NCBI RefSeq assembly: GCF_004792685.1
Contig: NZ_SRXT01000007.1
Location: 310,001 to 374,000 of the forward strand
Reading direction: 5' to 3'
Origin: Sphingomonas gei
GTDB taxonomy: Bacteria; Pseudomonadota; Alphaproteobacteria; Sphingomonadales; Sphingomonadaceae
DNA length: 64,000 bases
Under the pieces are notes generated by a model, which saw only the letters and a program-made list of their open reading frames with translations, was not told the DNA's origin and searched no databases. The first letter of the stretch is position 1; every line of letters begins with the position of its first letter. This document shows, piece by piece, positions 42,689 through 51,924 of this stretch. The translations under genes and the position numbers were made by a program.

Positions 42689-43422
42689 GGCTCCGTTCCA
42701 CTGCGGGCGCAAACCCGCTGTTCGCCGAATCGGGAAGTGCCGAAGCGTCGTCCCGAATTGGCCTCGGGCTGCTCGCGGCTGGGGACGAACGCGTCGATCC
42801 TTTGGTCACCGCGGCATTCGACGCCGATCATCCTTATGTCGCCAAGGTGCGGAAAGTGCGCGCCAAGCTGCTCGCCACTGCGCGCGAGGCGCGTGGCGCA
42901 GAGGGCAGGCTGCGGCTTGCATTGCTCTCGCTGCAGGGCGGCGACGAGGCCTCGATCCTCGCTGCTAATCTCGCGACGGTGATCGCGCAGATGGACGGGC
43001 CGACGATCCTCGTCGACGCCGATATCGAGCGGCCCTCGCTCGATCGATTGCTGCGGCTGCCCAATCGGATCGGGCTCGCCGAGCAATTAGGCGGAATGGC
43101 GCTTCGCCTGCCGGTGCTGCAGGCCGCGGTGGAGCAGCTGTGGCTGATGCCTGCAGGCCAGGCCGCGGGTGGCACCGCAACTCTAGTCGAGAAGGGGTCG
43201 CTGGCCGAGGCCGCGCAGGGCTGGAACCTGCCAGAGGCAAATCTGCTGGCCTATCTCGCCGAGCGTCCGCGCGGGGGCACCGCCTTTGGCAACATCCTCG
43301 AGAAGTTCGACGCAGTTGTGCTGGTTACGCGACGCGGCGTGACGCCGGTGTCCGAGGTTCGCCGGGTGATCGACGATCTCGACCGGCATCACGTTCCGAT
43401 CGCCGGCTCGGTGGTCGGCTGA
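42685..43422 (+). CDS. GelE-type tyrosine-kinase homologue with a dead P-loop
   Basis: This 245-residue protein matches the ParA/BY-kinase fold. It has the helix after the P-loop (ILAANLATVIAQ), Walker A' PTILVDADIERPSLDRLL (residues about 107-122), a GLAEQLGG segment and VVLVTRRGVTPVSEVRRVID. But the Walker A position reads SLQGGDEAS (82-90), without the GK[ST] residues, and the C-terminus has no tyrosine cluster. ATP binding is unlikely. It is coupled to wzz by ATGA. Confidence 0.85.
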   Translation: MRLRSTAGANPLFAESGSAEASSRIGLGLLAAGDERVDPLVTAAFDADHPYVAKVRKVRAKLLATAREARGAEGRLRLALLSLQGGDEASILAANLATVIAQMDGPTILVDADIERPSLDRLLRLPNRIGLAEQLGGMALRLPVLQAAVEQLWLMPAGQAAGGTATLVEKGSLAEAAQGWNLPEANLLAYLAERPRGGTAFGNILEKFDAVVLVTRRGVTPVSEVRRVIDDLDRHHVPIAGSVVG

Positions 43423-43433
43423 GGGGCGTGGCG

Positions 43434-44237
43434 ATGCATGGAACCACGATCGGGCTACCGCTGGGCAGCAGCGGTACCGGAAACCCTTCGGAAACCGTTC
43501 GGATCGGCGGTGTGCCGGTGTCGACGCTCTCGTTACGCGGGCTGATCGACAAGATGCTGCGCGAGGCGCCACCGCGGCTTGCGGCGGGCGCGAGGCCCTG
43601 GCTGGTGTTTGACTGCAACGGCCACGGGCTGTCCCTCAATGCCACCGATCCGGCTTTCGCACGTGACCTCGCGGAAGGAGATCTGATCCACGCCGACGGG
43701 CAAGTGATCGTCAAGGCGTCGCATTGGGTGGGTGGGCCGGCGATCGCCGACCGATCGAGCACCACCGACATGTTCATCGACAGCCTGCGCGGTGCCGCGA
43801 CGGGGAAGGTGCGTTACTATCTGCTCGGCGGCACCGAGCAAGTGAACAAGGCTTGCGCCGACAAGATCTGCGCAGACGCGCCGGGCCTGGAACTGGCGGG
43901 GCGCCGCAACGGCTTTTGGAAGGCGGACGAGGAACAGGCAGTGATCGACGCGATCAATGCCGCCGCGCCCGACGTGCTCTGGGTCGGCACCGGCAAGCCG
44001 CGCGAACAGGCGTTTTGCGTGCGCAACCGCGACCAGATCAAGGCCGGGTGGATCGTCACTTGCGGCGGCCTGTTCAACTACATTACCGGCGATTATCCGC
44101 GCGCGCCGATGTGGATGCAGAATGCCGGGCTCGAATGGCTGCACCGCATGGCGACCAATCCGCGGCACCTCGCCTGGCGTTATCTCACCACCAATCCGCA
44201 TGCTCTGTACCTGATCTGGAAGCACCGGAATGGCTGA
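43434..44237 (+). CDS. WecG/TagA/CpsF family glycosyltransferase (GT26)
   Basis: This 267-residue enzyme transfers a sugar to lipid-linked intermediates at the inner face of the membrane. It has FDCNGHGLSLNATDPAF, the HADGQ aspartate motif, YYLLGGTEQVNKA, VLWVGTGKPREQAF (the GxPxQE-like block) and a basic C-terminus (RYLTTNPHALYLIWKHR) for membrane contact. ATG at 43434 has GAGGGG seven bases upstream. In sphingan loci a member of this family (GelK-like) adds glucuronic acid; the donor here is an inference. Confidence 0.9.
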   Translation: MHGTTIGLPLGSSGTGNPSETVRIGGVPVSTLSLRGLIDKMLREAPPRLAAGARPWLVFDCNGHGLSLNATDPAFARDLAEGDLIHADGQVIVKASHWVGGPAIADRSSTTDMFIDSLRGAATGKVRYYLLGGTEQVNKACADKICADAPGLELAGRRNGFWKADEEQAVIDAINAAAPDVLWVGTGKPREQAFCVRNRDQIKAGWIVTCGGLFNYITGDYPRAPMWMQNAGLEWLHRMATNPRHLAWRYLTTNPHALYLIWKHRNG

Positions 44238-45501
44238 GGCGCCTGCCATGGCTCCTGAACGAAAGCCGCTCCGCGCCACGCTGGCGCGGTTCGGGCTGGC
44301 GAGCATCTCTTCGGCCGCGGTGTCGGTCAGCCATCTGCTCGTCCAGCTGGTATCGGTACGTCGGCTCGAGGCAAGTGAGATCGGGACTTTGGCCTTCCTG
44401 CTGGTGATCATCCAGTTCGGCTACAGCCTGTCCAACGCGCTGGTCTCGACGCCCTATGCGATCGCAGTGAACCAGCGCGAGGACGGTGCCGAGGAAGGTT
44501 TCGACTTCTTCTTCCCGGTGAACCTGCTGCTGGCGCTGTCGCAGGGCCTGCTTTGCGCCGCGGTCGGCTGGGCGATGGCGGGCCCCTGGGCCGCGGCGGC
44601 GTTCGGGCTGGCGGGCTTGTTCTCGCTGCTGCGCTGGTTCGGACGCGCCAATGCCTATGCGCACCACACGCCGGGGGGCGCGGCGATTTCCGATGTCGTC
44701 TATGCAATGCTCGTCGTCGTCGGGGTGGTTATCACGCTGGCCTTCGGCCCCCGGATCGAATTGTTCGGTGCGGTGCTCGCTGCTGCGGGGCTGGTCGCGC
44801 TGATCCCCTTCGGCCTCGGCTTCCTTGCGCGTCATCGGCCCATCGGGCTGGGTCGCGCCTTCGCCAGCTACGGCCCGGTGTGGAAGCGCCAGTCGGCGTG
44901 GACGCTGATCGGGGTGATCACCACCGAGGCGACGTCGAACGCGCACAGCTATATCGTCACGCTCTTCGCCGGCCCCGCGGCGTTCGCGCCGATCGCTGTG
45001 GGGATGCTGTTCTTCCGCCCGGTCAATGTGTGCATTACCGCGCTCACCCAGCTCGAACGCCCGCGTATGGCGCGCGCGGTGGGGAAGGGCGACGACAAGT
45101 CTGCACGCGGATCGGCGCGCGCGTTCATGGCGGCTTTGGTGGTAATCTGGGTTGCGACCGCCGTCACTGCCGCGGGGATCCTGTGGTTCTTCCCGCACAT
45201 CATCATCAAGCCGACCTTGTCGGTGCAGACGGTGATGATCGCCGTCGCGCTGTGTGCCGCGTTGTCGCTGGTCCAGTGCCTGCAGGCACCGATGAGCGTG
45301 CTCACCCAGGCGCGGGGCGCTTTCAAGCCGCTCGCGGCAACCAGCGTGCGGAGCTGCTTTGTCGGCGTGGGCGCTGTGATCGCGATGACGTTTCTGGCGC
45401 CTTCGGTCTATACGATCGCGGGCGTGGTGCTGGCGCAACTGGTGATGATGCTCGGCATCTGGCGGCTCGACCAGCGCGCGCGTCGCGAGATGGCGAAATG
45501 A
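44230..45501 (+). CDS. Wzx-type polysaccharide flippase
   Basis: This 423-residue protein has about 12 membrane helices and the MOP-superfamily pattern of polysaccharide transporters, including basic loops such as WKRQSAWTLIGV and FFRPVNVCITALTQLERPRMARA. It should flip the lipid-linked repeat unit. ATG at 44230 overlaps the GT26 gene by eight bases. The stop overlaps wzy as ATGA. Confidence 0.9.
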   Translation: MAEAPAMAPERKPLRATLARFGLASISSAAVSVSHLLVQLVSVRRLEASEIGTLAFLLVIIQFGYSLSNALVSTPYAIAVNQREDGAEEGFDFFFPVNLLLALSQGLLCAAVGWAMAGPWAAAAFGLAGLFSLLRWFGRANAYAHHTPGGAAISDVVYAMLVVVGVVITLAFGPRIELFGAVLAAAGLVALIPFGLGFLARHRPIGLGRAFASYGPVWKRQSAWTLIGVITTEATSNAHSYIVTLFAGPAAFAPIAVGMLFFRPVNVCITALTQLERPRMARAVGKGDDKSARGSARAFMAALVVIWVATAVTAAGILWFFPHIIIKPTLSVQTVMIAVALCAALSLVQCLQAPMSVLTQARGAFKPLAATSVRSCFVGVGAVIAMTFLAPSVYTIAGVVLAQLVMMLGIWRLDQRARREMAK

Positions 45502-46865
45502 GCCTCGCGCTTCCTTGGCATCGCGGACGCATGCCGTCGCGTGGCCATATCGTGGCGAGCCGCGCCGAGGCGCTGATCCCGGTCGCGCAGTTCGTCTATT
45601 TCGTTTTCCTGATGATGATCTTCATTGGGCAGCAGCCCTTTTCGTCGCGCAACCAGGAACAGCTGGTTGCGATGGCGGCGAACAATGATGGGTCGGACGT
45701 CTTCAAGCAGGCGTTCTTCATCGTCTTCGCGCTGCTGCTGACTTTGCTCGAGCTCGCCCGGCGCTACAAGCCGCAATATCGCTTCACCTATTGGCCGCTG
45801 GTGCTGATGCTCGGCTGGTTTTTGCTGAGCTGTGCGTGGGGTGTCGATCCGTTCGTTTCGTTCAAGCGCGCAATGCAGCAGGTGATCGTGATATATATCA
45901 CCTTCCTGTCGCTGGCGCTGCTCGGGCCCGAGCGAATCTATCGCACCTTGATGGCGGCTTTGATCACCTCGCTGCTGATCTGCTGGGTTTCGCTGCCGCT
46001 CACCGCCAACGCCTTTCATCCGCCGACCGAGAGCGATAAGGCGCTGATCGGCGCGTGGCGCGGCTTCTTCTTCCACAAGAACATCGCCGGCGCAGTGATG
46101 GCGTTGACCTTCGTGGTGACCGCGCACGCGTTCTTCACCACGCGCAAATGGCAGTACGCCTTGTTCTCGGTGATGGCCTTCGTGTTCGTGGTGGGGACCA
46201 AGAGCAAGACCTCGCTCGCTCTGTGCTTCGCGATCCTCGCGGTGAGCTCGATCTATCGCGTGCTTAGCCAGTCGGTCGCCAAGCGTGCTGTGCTGCTGCT
46301 GCTCGTCGGAGCCGGCATGGTCGCGTTTCTCGCGCTATACATCGCCTTCCAGCCGGTGATCGAGCGATTGTTCGCCGATCCGACGGCGTTTACCGGACGC
46401 GTGTCGATCTGGAAGGTCGCGATCGATTATCTGGCCGATCACCCCTATCTCGGCTCGGGCTTTGGCGGTTTCTGGCAGGTCGGCGATCTCTCGCCCGCCC
46501 ATGACTATCTTAACCAGCAATTCCAGCTGCTCACTGCGCATTCGCACAACGGTTATATCGAGATCCTCGTCACTACCGGCCCGGTCGGGCTGGCGCTGCT
46601 GCTGCTCTCATTCGTGGCGCTGCCGGCCTATTGGTTCCTGACCGGCACCACCAAGGCCAACGCCACGCTGATGGCGAGCGCCTTCGCGATCTGGAGCTTC
46701 GTGCTCTACCAGAATCTGCTCGAGACCTCGTTCTTCGACAAGGATCGCCAGGTCTGGGTGATCTTCCTCTCGTCGCTCGCCATCGCGCACGCCTCTTTCA
46801 AGTCGGTCGATCGCCCGCGCTGGCACCGCCGCACTCCTGCCTTGGCCCCCGGAGGTGCCGCATGA
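45498..46865 (+). CDS. Wzy-type EPS polymerase (O-antigen ligase/polymerase family)
   Basis: This 455-residue protein has ten or more membrane helices. The family Wzy_C region is visible: FHKNIAGAVMALTFV, a periplasmic loop with GRVSIWKVAIDYLADHPYLGSGFGGFW, and HSHNGYIEILVTTGPVGLALL. It should join repeat units at the periplasmic face. It stands directly after the flippase and before three glycosyltransferases. Confidence 0.92.
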   Translation: MSLALPWHRGRMPSRGHIVASRAEALIPVAQFVYFVFLMMIFIGQQPFSSRNQEQLVAMAANNDGSDVFKQAFFIVFALLLTLLELARRYKPQYRFTYWPLVLMLGWFLLSCAWGVDPFVSFKRAMQQVIVIYITFLSLALLGPERIYRTLMAALITSLLICWVSLPLTANAFHPPTESDKALIGAWRGFFFHKNIAGAVMALTFVVTAHAFFTTRKWQYALFSVMAFVFVVGTKSKTSLALCFAILAVSSIYRVLSQSVAKRAVLLLLVGAGMVAFLALYIAFQPVIERLFADPTAFTGRVSIWKVAIDYLADHPYLGSGFGGFWQVGDLSPAHDYLNQQFQLLTAHSHNGYIEILVTTGPVGLALLLLSFVALPAYWFLTGTTKANATLMASAFAIWSFVLYQNLLETSFFDKDRQVWVIFLSSLAIAHASFKSVDRPRWHRRTPALAPGGAA

Positions 46866-47788
46866 CCGAAATCGCCATCTGCATCGCCACGCGGCAACGC
46901 CCGCAAGGCATCACCCGCACGCTGCGTTCGCTTGCCGAACTGGTCACCGAGCGCGAAGTGACGATCATCGTTGCCGACAATGACGGCGTGAAGCGCGAAG
47001 GCGTGGCCGCGGCGGAGGCGTTGCAGGCCGAGGGCTATCGCTGGCCGCTCGAACTGCTCACGGTGCCCGAGCCCGGCATTCCGCAGGTCCGCAACGCGCT
47101 GGTCGCCGCGGCGCTGCGGCTTCCCGATATCCGCTTCGTCGCGATGCTCGACGATGACGAGGCGGCCGATCCGCACTGGCTCCACGCGATGCTGGCGTGC
47201 CAGGTGGCGACGCGCGCCGATGTCGTCGGCGGCGCGGTGCTGCGCGAGATGGAGGGCGAAATCGCCCCCTGGGCAGCGCGGCATCCGTTGCTCCAACCCA
47301 AATCGCGCGGGCGCTCGGGCGTGGTCGAACTGATCGACAGCACTGCCAATGTGCTGATCGACGCAAAGGCACTCCGCGCGCTCGGCGACAAGCCGTTCGA
47401 CGAAGCGATGGCGCTCACTGGCGGATCGGACAAGCAACTGTTCACCCGCATGGCGCGAGCAGGGCGGCGCTTCGCCTGGGCCGAGGACGCGCGCGTCACG
47501 GAACTGATCCCGGCGAGCCGAGTCACGCCCAAATGGCTGCTGATGCGCGGCTACCGGATCGGAATGACCGATACGATCACCGCGATGGCGCACAGCACGG
47601 CATTCAAGGTCGCCACCGCCGAAGCGCCGCGCATCGTCGGCGGCTTCGTCCTGGGATCACTCGGCGCACTGACGCTCGATCGCGCCAAACGTATCGTCCG
47701 GCTGGGCAAGCTCTATCGCGCGGCGGGCAAGATCGCCGCGCTCACCGGCCATCGTTACGAGGAATATCGCAAGGTGCACGGCGCATGA
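46862..47788 (+). CDS. GT2 glycosyltransferase A
   Basis: This 308-residue GT-A fold enzyme has AICIATRQRPQGITRTLRSL, the nucleotide-binding VADNDG, VPEPGIPQVRNALV, the metal motif MLDDDEAADPHW, and a GGSDKQLFTRM acceptor-site region. It is closely similar in layout to the enzyme at 51925 (both with PEPG.P/C.VRNA and DDDE). The sugar cannot be told. The ATG overlaps the wzy stop. Confidence 0.92.
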   Translation: MTEIAICIATRQRPQGITRTLRSLAELVTEREVTIIVADNDGVKREGVAAAEALQAEGYRWPLELLTVPEPGIPQVRNALVAAALRLPDIRFVAMLDDDEAADPHWLHAMLACQVATRADVVGGAVLREMEGEIAPWAARHPLLQPKSRGRSGVVELIDSTANVLIDAKALRALGDKPFDEAMALTGGSDKQLFTRMARAGRRFAWAEDARVTELIPASRVTPKWLLMRGYRIGMTDTITAMAHSTAFKVATAEAPRIVGGFVLGSLGALTLDRAKRIVRLGKLYRAAGKIAALTGHRYEEYRKVHGA

Positions 47789-48732
47789 AGAACGACACCG
47801 GCCGGCCCACATTCTCGGTGGTGATTCCACTCTACAATCGCGCGGAGATCGTCACCACGACGATCCGCTCGGTACTCGACCAGAACTTCGGCGATTTCGA
47901 GATCGTCGTCGTCGACGATGGATCGAAGGACGATCCCGAGCCGATCGTGCGGGCGATCGGCGATCCACGCATCCGCTTCGTGCGCCAGGACAATGCCGGC
48001 GGCGGCGCGGCGCGCAACCTCGGCATCGAGGAAGCCCGCGGTCGGTATATCGCGTTCCTCGATTCCGACGACCAGTTCCTGCCCGGCAAGCTCTCGATCA
48101 TGGCGGCGGCTTTGCCCGACGACGACAACACCGTGCTCTATTCGCAGATGCAGGTCGATCGCGGCGTCGACCGCTATTGGGTCCGCCCCGAACGAGGCAT
48201 TCGCGAGGACGAGGATGTCGGCGAATATCTGTTTTGCGCCAACCAGTTCATGCAGACATCGACGCTGGTCGTGCCTACCGGACTGGCCAAGCAAGTGCGG
48301 TTCGATCCCGCGCTCAAGAAAGGCCAGGATCTCGATTTCGCCGTCCGGCTCCAGGTTGCCGGCGGGCGGTTTCGGATGATCGAGCAGCCGCTCACCATCT
48401 GGCTCGACGCAAGCGAAGTGGGGAGGACCTCCTATGTCCGCGGCTACGAGACGTCGCTCGACTGGCTCGATCGCTGCGGCCATCTGCTGACCGACCGGGC
48501 GCGCCATGGCTATCGCGCGACCGTGCTCGCCTATCATATGGCGCCGGTCCGTCCGCTCGCCACGATCCCCGAGCTGGTACGCGGGCTGTTCTACGGGCGC
48601 GTGCCGGCGCGAATCCTCGCGCGCCAGTTGCTCCGCTCGTACCTGCCCAAATCCCTCTACCGCTCGCTGGTGAACCAGTTCGTCCAGCGCTTCGGCAAGC
48701 CCGAGCCGCTGGCCGCCAAGGCGGGCAAGTGA
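47785..48732 (+). CDS. GT2 glycosyltransferase B
   Basis: This 315-residue enzyme has SVVIPLYNRAEIVTTTIRSVLDQNF, VVVDDGSKDD, NLGIEEARGRYIAFLDSDDQF (metal-binding DSD), and a C-terminal QDLDFAVRLQVAGGRF. It is paralogous to the next gene over its full length (same DSDD.FL.G, Q.STLV.P/SSLAL.R, D.DFAVRL blocks), which suggests local duplication. Confidence 0.93.
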   Translation: MKNDTGRPTFSVVIPLYNRAEIVTTTIRSVLDQNFGDFEIVVVDDGSKDDPEPIVRAIGDPRIRFVRQDNAGGGAARNLGIEEARGRYIAFLDSDDQFLPGKLSIMAAALPDDDNTVLYSQMQVDRGVDRYWVRPERGIREDEDVGEYLFCANQFMQTSTLVVPTGLAKQVRFDPALKKGQDLDFAVRLQVAGGRFRMIEQPLTIWLDASEVGRTSYVRGYETSLDWLDRCGHLLTDRARHGYRATVLAYHMAPVRPLATIPELVRGLFYGRVPARILARQLLRSYLPKSLYRSLVNQFVQRFGKPEPLAAKAGK

Positions 48733-49680
48733 ATGGCACTCGATAGCCCTCCCGACCTCGAGGGTCCGCTGTTCACGGTGGTGATTCCGACGTTCAATCG
48801 GCGCGATGCCGTGGTCGAGGCGGTCCGCTCTGCGCTCGACCAGAACATCCGCGATATCGAAGTGATCGTGATCGACGACGGTTCGACCGACGGCACGGCC
48901 AGCGCCGTCGCGGCGATCGGCGACGAGCGGCTCCATGTCATCGTCCAGCCCAATGCCGGTGCGGCGGCGGCGCGCAATCGCGGCATCGACTACGCACGAG
49001 GGCGCTATGTCGCGTTCCTCGATTCGGACGACCGCTTCCTCGACGGCCATCTCGACGATCTGCTGCCGTTGCTCGCACAGGGCGACGATGTCGTGGCCTA
49101 TTGCCGCGTCGTGGTCGATCGCGGCTCCGGGCGCGCTTTCCTCAAGCCGCACCGCGAGATGCTGAGCGGCGAGAGCGTCGATCGCTATCTGATGTGCGAG
49201 CGCGGCTTCATCCAGACGAGCAGCCTCGCGCTGCGGCGCGGCCTGGCCGACACCGTGCGCTACCGCGAGGATGTTGGGTTCGGCGACGATACCGATTTCG
49301 CGGTGCGGCTGTCGCTCGCCGGAGGACGTTTTCTGATGGCGCAGCGTGCGACGGTGGTGTGGGCCGATCGCCGGACCGAGAACCGACTGTCGCAGGTCCG
49401 TGCCAATATCGGCAATCTCGCCTGGCTCAAGGATCTGCGCCCGCACATCTCGGAGCGCGCTTACTCCGCCTATATGGGCTGGCACGCCGCCAAGAGTGTG
49501 TGGCCGACGAGCCGGCGCACTGCGCTGGGTTACTATTTCGGCGCGCTGCGCCACGGCGCGTTCCGCCCGCGTGTCGCCGCAATTGTGCTATTGCAAATCA
49601 TTATCCCTGATAATCATTATCGAAAAGCCGCGGATAGATGGATCGCTTTGACGAGCCGAGTGCGGGGCGCCCGGATATGA
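48733..49680 (+). CDS. GT2 glycosyltransferase C
   Basis: This 315-residue enzyme starts directly after the previous stop. It shows TVVIPTFNRRDAVVEAVRSALDQNI, VIDDGSTDGTA, NRGIDYARGRYVAFLDSDDRFLDGH and DDTDFAVRLSLAGGRF. It is a paralogue of the preceding gene. Its 3' part is unusually AT-rich at 49585-49640 and holds a 15-base near-palindrome resembling a Fur box. The stop overlaps the GH10 start. Confidence 0.93.
   Translation: MALDSPPDLEGPLFTVVIPTFNRRDAVVEAVRSALDQNIRDIEVIVIDDGSTDGTASAVAAIGDERLHVIVQPNAGAAAARNRGIDYARGRYVAFLDSDDRFLDGHLDDLLPLLAQGDDVVAYCRVVVDRGSGRAFLKPHREMLSGESVDRYLMCERGFIQTSSLALRRGLADTVRYREDVGFGDDTDFAVRLSLAGGRFLMAQRATVVWADRRTENRLSQVRANIGNLAWLKDLRPHISERAYSAYMGWHAAKSVWPTSRRTALGYYFGALRHGAFRPRVAAIVLLQIIIPDNHYRKAADRWIALTSRVRGARI
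49608..49622. promoter_or_regulatory. Fur-box-like 7-1-7 inverted repeat within the end of GT2 gene C
   Basis: TGATAATCATTATCG matches the 7-1-7 Fur consensus TGATAATnATTATCA at 14 of 14 defined positions but one (the last). The surrounding 50 bases are AT-rich in an otherwise GC-rich region. It lies 55 bases before the GH10 start. It is coding sequence, so function is uncertain. Confidence 0.35.
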
Positions 49681-50837
49681 AACGTCGTACGTTCATCGCC
49701 GCGGCGGCGGCGGCGTGCAGCTTCCCCCTGGCAACCAGCGCGGTGCCGTTCGTTCCGCCACTTCCCGATTTCGAGGGTCCCGGCCTCAATGCGAGCGCGC
49801 GACGCAGCGGTCGACGTTTCGGCTGTGCGATCAAGTCGAGCCAGCTCGCCAAGGATCCACCCTTCACCGCGGCCGTGCTGCGCGAGGCGGGGACGATCGT
49901 TCAGGAATATGAACTCAAGCGGCACGTTACTCAACCGGCGCCGGGGCGCTACGACTTCAGCGGCAACGACCGGCTGATCGATTTCGCCCAGCAGCATGGG
50001 CTTGCCGCACGTGGGCACACGCTCGTCTGGTATGCGATGAACCCGCTTTGGCTGCAGGCGGCTCTGCCCAAGGCCGCGCCGCGCGCCAAGGAAGCGCTGC
50101 TCACCGGCTATATCGAGATCGCGATGCGCCGCTATGCCGGGCGGATCGGCGAGTGGGACGTGGTCAACGAGCCCGTCGAACCCAATGAAGGCCGCCCCGA
50201 CGGGCTTCGCGCGAAGAACATCTGGGGACAGGCCTTTGGCGAGAAGTATATCGACCTCGCTTTCCATACCGCACGCGAAGCCGATCCGAACGCGCGACTG
50301 TTCCTCACCGACTTCGGCCTCGAACACGCATCGCGGCGCTGCGCCGCACGGCGCGCGGCGATCCTGAAACTGCTGGAGCGCGCGCTGGCGCGAGGCGTGC
50401 CGATCGACGCGCTTGGCATCCAGGGGCATTTGAAGCCGTTCCGCGAGCCGTTCGACGAGCGCGTGTTCGCCGGCTTCCTCGATGAAGTGCGCGGCATGGG
50501 GATCGGTATTGCGATCACCGAGATGGACATCGCAGACCGCGGCGGACCGCAGGCGATCGAGCCACGCGATGCGCAAGTGGCGGCGGTCGGCAAGGCGTTC
50601 CTCGACGTAGCGCTGGATAATCCGGCGACGTCTTCGGTGCTGACCTGGGGGCTGTCCGACCGCTATTCGTGGCTTTCGACTTATCCCGATTATCGATGGC
50701 CTGACGGCAAACCGTCGCGCGGACTGCCGCTGGACTCGGACCTGCAGCGCAAGCGGCTGTGGGCGGCGATGGCGGCGGCGTTCGATGCCGCGCCGGCGCG
50801 CAGGGCAAGCATTGCAAGCGAGGGAGTGCCGGCATGA
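49677..50837 (+). CDS. Secreted GH10 endo-glycanase (xylanase family)
   Basis: This 386-residue protein has a twin-arginine-like signal (MKRRTFIAAAAAACSFPLATS) and one GH10 TIM barrel. Catalytic acid/base glutamate 165 is in WDVVNEP and the nucleophile glutamate 282 in ITEMDI; GHTLVWY and WGLSDRYSW line the substrate cleft. GH10 enzymes cut beta-1,4-xylan or related glucan bonds. Inside an EPS operon it may trim or release the polymer. ATG at 49677 overlaps the preceding stop; a start at 49638 is less likely. Confidence 0.92.
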   Translation: MKRRTFIAAAAAACSFPLATSAVPFVPPLPDFEGPGLNASARRSGRRFGCAIKSSQLAKDPPFTAAVLREAGTIVQEYELKRHVTQPAPGRYDFSGNDRLIDFAQQHGLAARGHTLVWYAMNPLWLQAALPKAAPRAKEALLTGYIEIAMRRYAGRIGEWDVVNEPVEPNEGRPDGLRAKNIWGQAFGEKYIDLAFHTAREADPNARLFLTDFGLEHASRRCAARRAAILKLLERALARGVPIDALGIQGHLKPFREPFDERVFAGFLDEVRGMGIGIAITEMDIADRGGPQAIEPRDAQVAAVGKAFLDVALDNPATSSVLTWGLSDRYSWLSTYPDYRWPDGKPSRGLPLDSDLQRKRLWAAMAAAFDAAPARRASIASEGVPA

Positions 50838-51922
50838 GAATCGCGCCACTGACCGGGCTGCGCGGCATCGCCGCGATCGCGGTTCTGCTCTACCATATTC
50901 CCCATTCGCCGGCGTTCGCGAACTGGGGCATGGTTTTGTTCTCGCGCGCCTATCTCGCGGTCGACCTGTTCTTCGTGCTCAGCGGCTTCGTCATCTCGAT
51001 CGGCTATTACGAGCGCGTCGTGAAGCGCCCGAGTGTGGCGAGTTATGGCGATTTCATGCTCAATCGGCTGGCGCGGGTCTGGCCGCTTCATTTCATCGTC
51101 GCTCTGGTGTTTCTCGCGCGGATACTCGTCAACGTCTCGGGCGATCAGCCGGTGGCACCGACAGCGGCGAACATCATCACCAATCTGCTGATGATCCAGA
51201 GCTGGGGCTGGGGAACGCAGGCGTTTGCAGGCAACAGTTGGTCGGTGAGCACCGAGCTCGTTGCCTACCTCGCTTATCCGCTGGTGGCGCTGATCGCCTT
51301 TTCTCGACTGGCCTGGTTGCAGGCCGCCGGCTCGGTCGGGCTGCTCATCCTGGTCGCCACCTTGGGGCATGGCTCCAAGGGGCCGCTCGACGTGAACGAT
51401 GCCGACAGCATCCTGCCGGTGTTGCGCTGCCTAGCGGGCTTCTCGCTGGGGGTGATCGCCTACCGGCTGGTCCGGCATCCCCGGATCGAACAATTGCTCG
51501 GCGGCGAGCATGGTTTCATCGGCAGCTGCGCACTGATCGTCGCAGCATTGCTGATCCCGCGCGGCGACGTGGCCGTAGCGGTGGCCTTCGTGCCGCTGGT
51601 GATCGCCTGCTATTATAACGGCCGGACGGCGCGCGCATTGCTCGCCAATCCAGTGGCGTTCCATCTCGGGCTGATCAGCTATTCTATCTATCTCTGGCAC
51701 CCGCTTGTCCGCGACGTGTTCGCGCGGGTGATGGGGATCGCGCATCGCCACGGCCTGCTCGGATTCGACTGGGCATTCGTGCTCGCGTTGCTGGTCGCGA
51801 CCTGGCTGATCTGCTGGGCGAGCTATCTGCTGATCGAGGTTCCCGGCCACCGGGCGATCAAGAAGCTCGAGCGGCGCTTCGTGCCCCGGCCGCCCTTGCC
51901 CTTTCAGCAGGCCGCCGAATAG
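50834..51922 (+). CDS. Membrane acyltransferase (acyltransferase_3 family)
   Basis: This 362-residue protein has about ten membrane helices. The family motifs are LTGLRGIAAIAVLLYHI near the start (catalytic histidine in YH), VDLFFVLSGFVI, RLARVWPLHF, and SVSTELVAYLAYP. It should put acetyl, glyceryl or another acyl group on the EPS repeat unit. It is coupled to the GH10 gene by ATGA. Confidence 0.93.
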   Translation: MRIAPLTGLRGIAAIAVLLYHIPHSPAFANWGMVLFSRAYLAVDLFFVLSGFVISIGYYERVVKRPSVASYGDFMLNRLARVWPLHFIVALVFLARILVNVSGDQPVAPTAANIITNLLMIQSWGWGTQAFAGNSWSVSTELVAYLAYPLVALIAFSRLAWLQAAGSVGLLILVATLGHGSKGPLDVNDADSILPVLRCLAGFSLGVIAYRLVRHPRIEQLLGGEHGFIGSCALIVAALLIPRGDVAVAVAFVPLVIACYYNGRTARALLANPVAFHLGLISYSIYLWHPLVRDVFARVMGIAHRHGLLGFDWAFVLALLVATWLICWASYLLIEVPGHRAIKKLERRFVPRPPLPFQQAAE

Positions 51923-51924
51923 CC

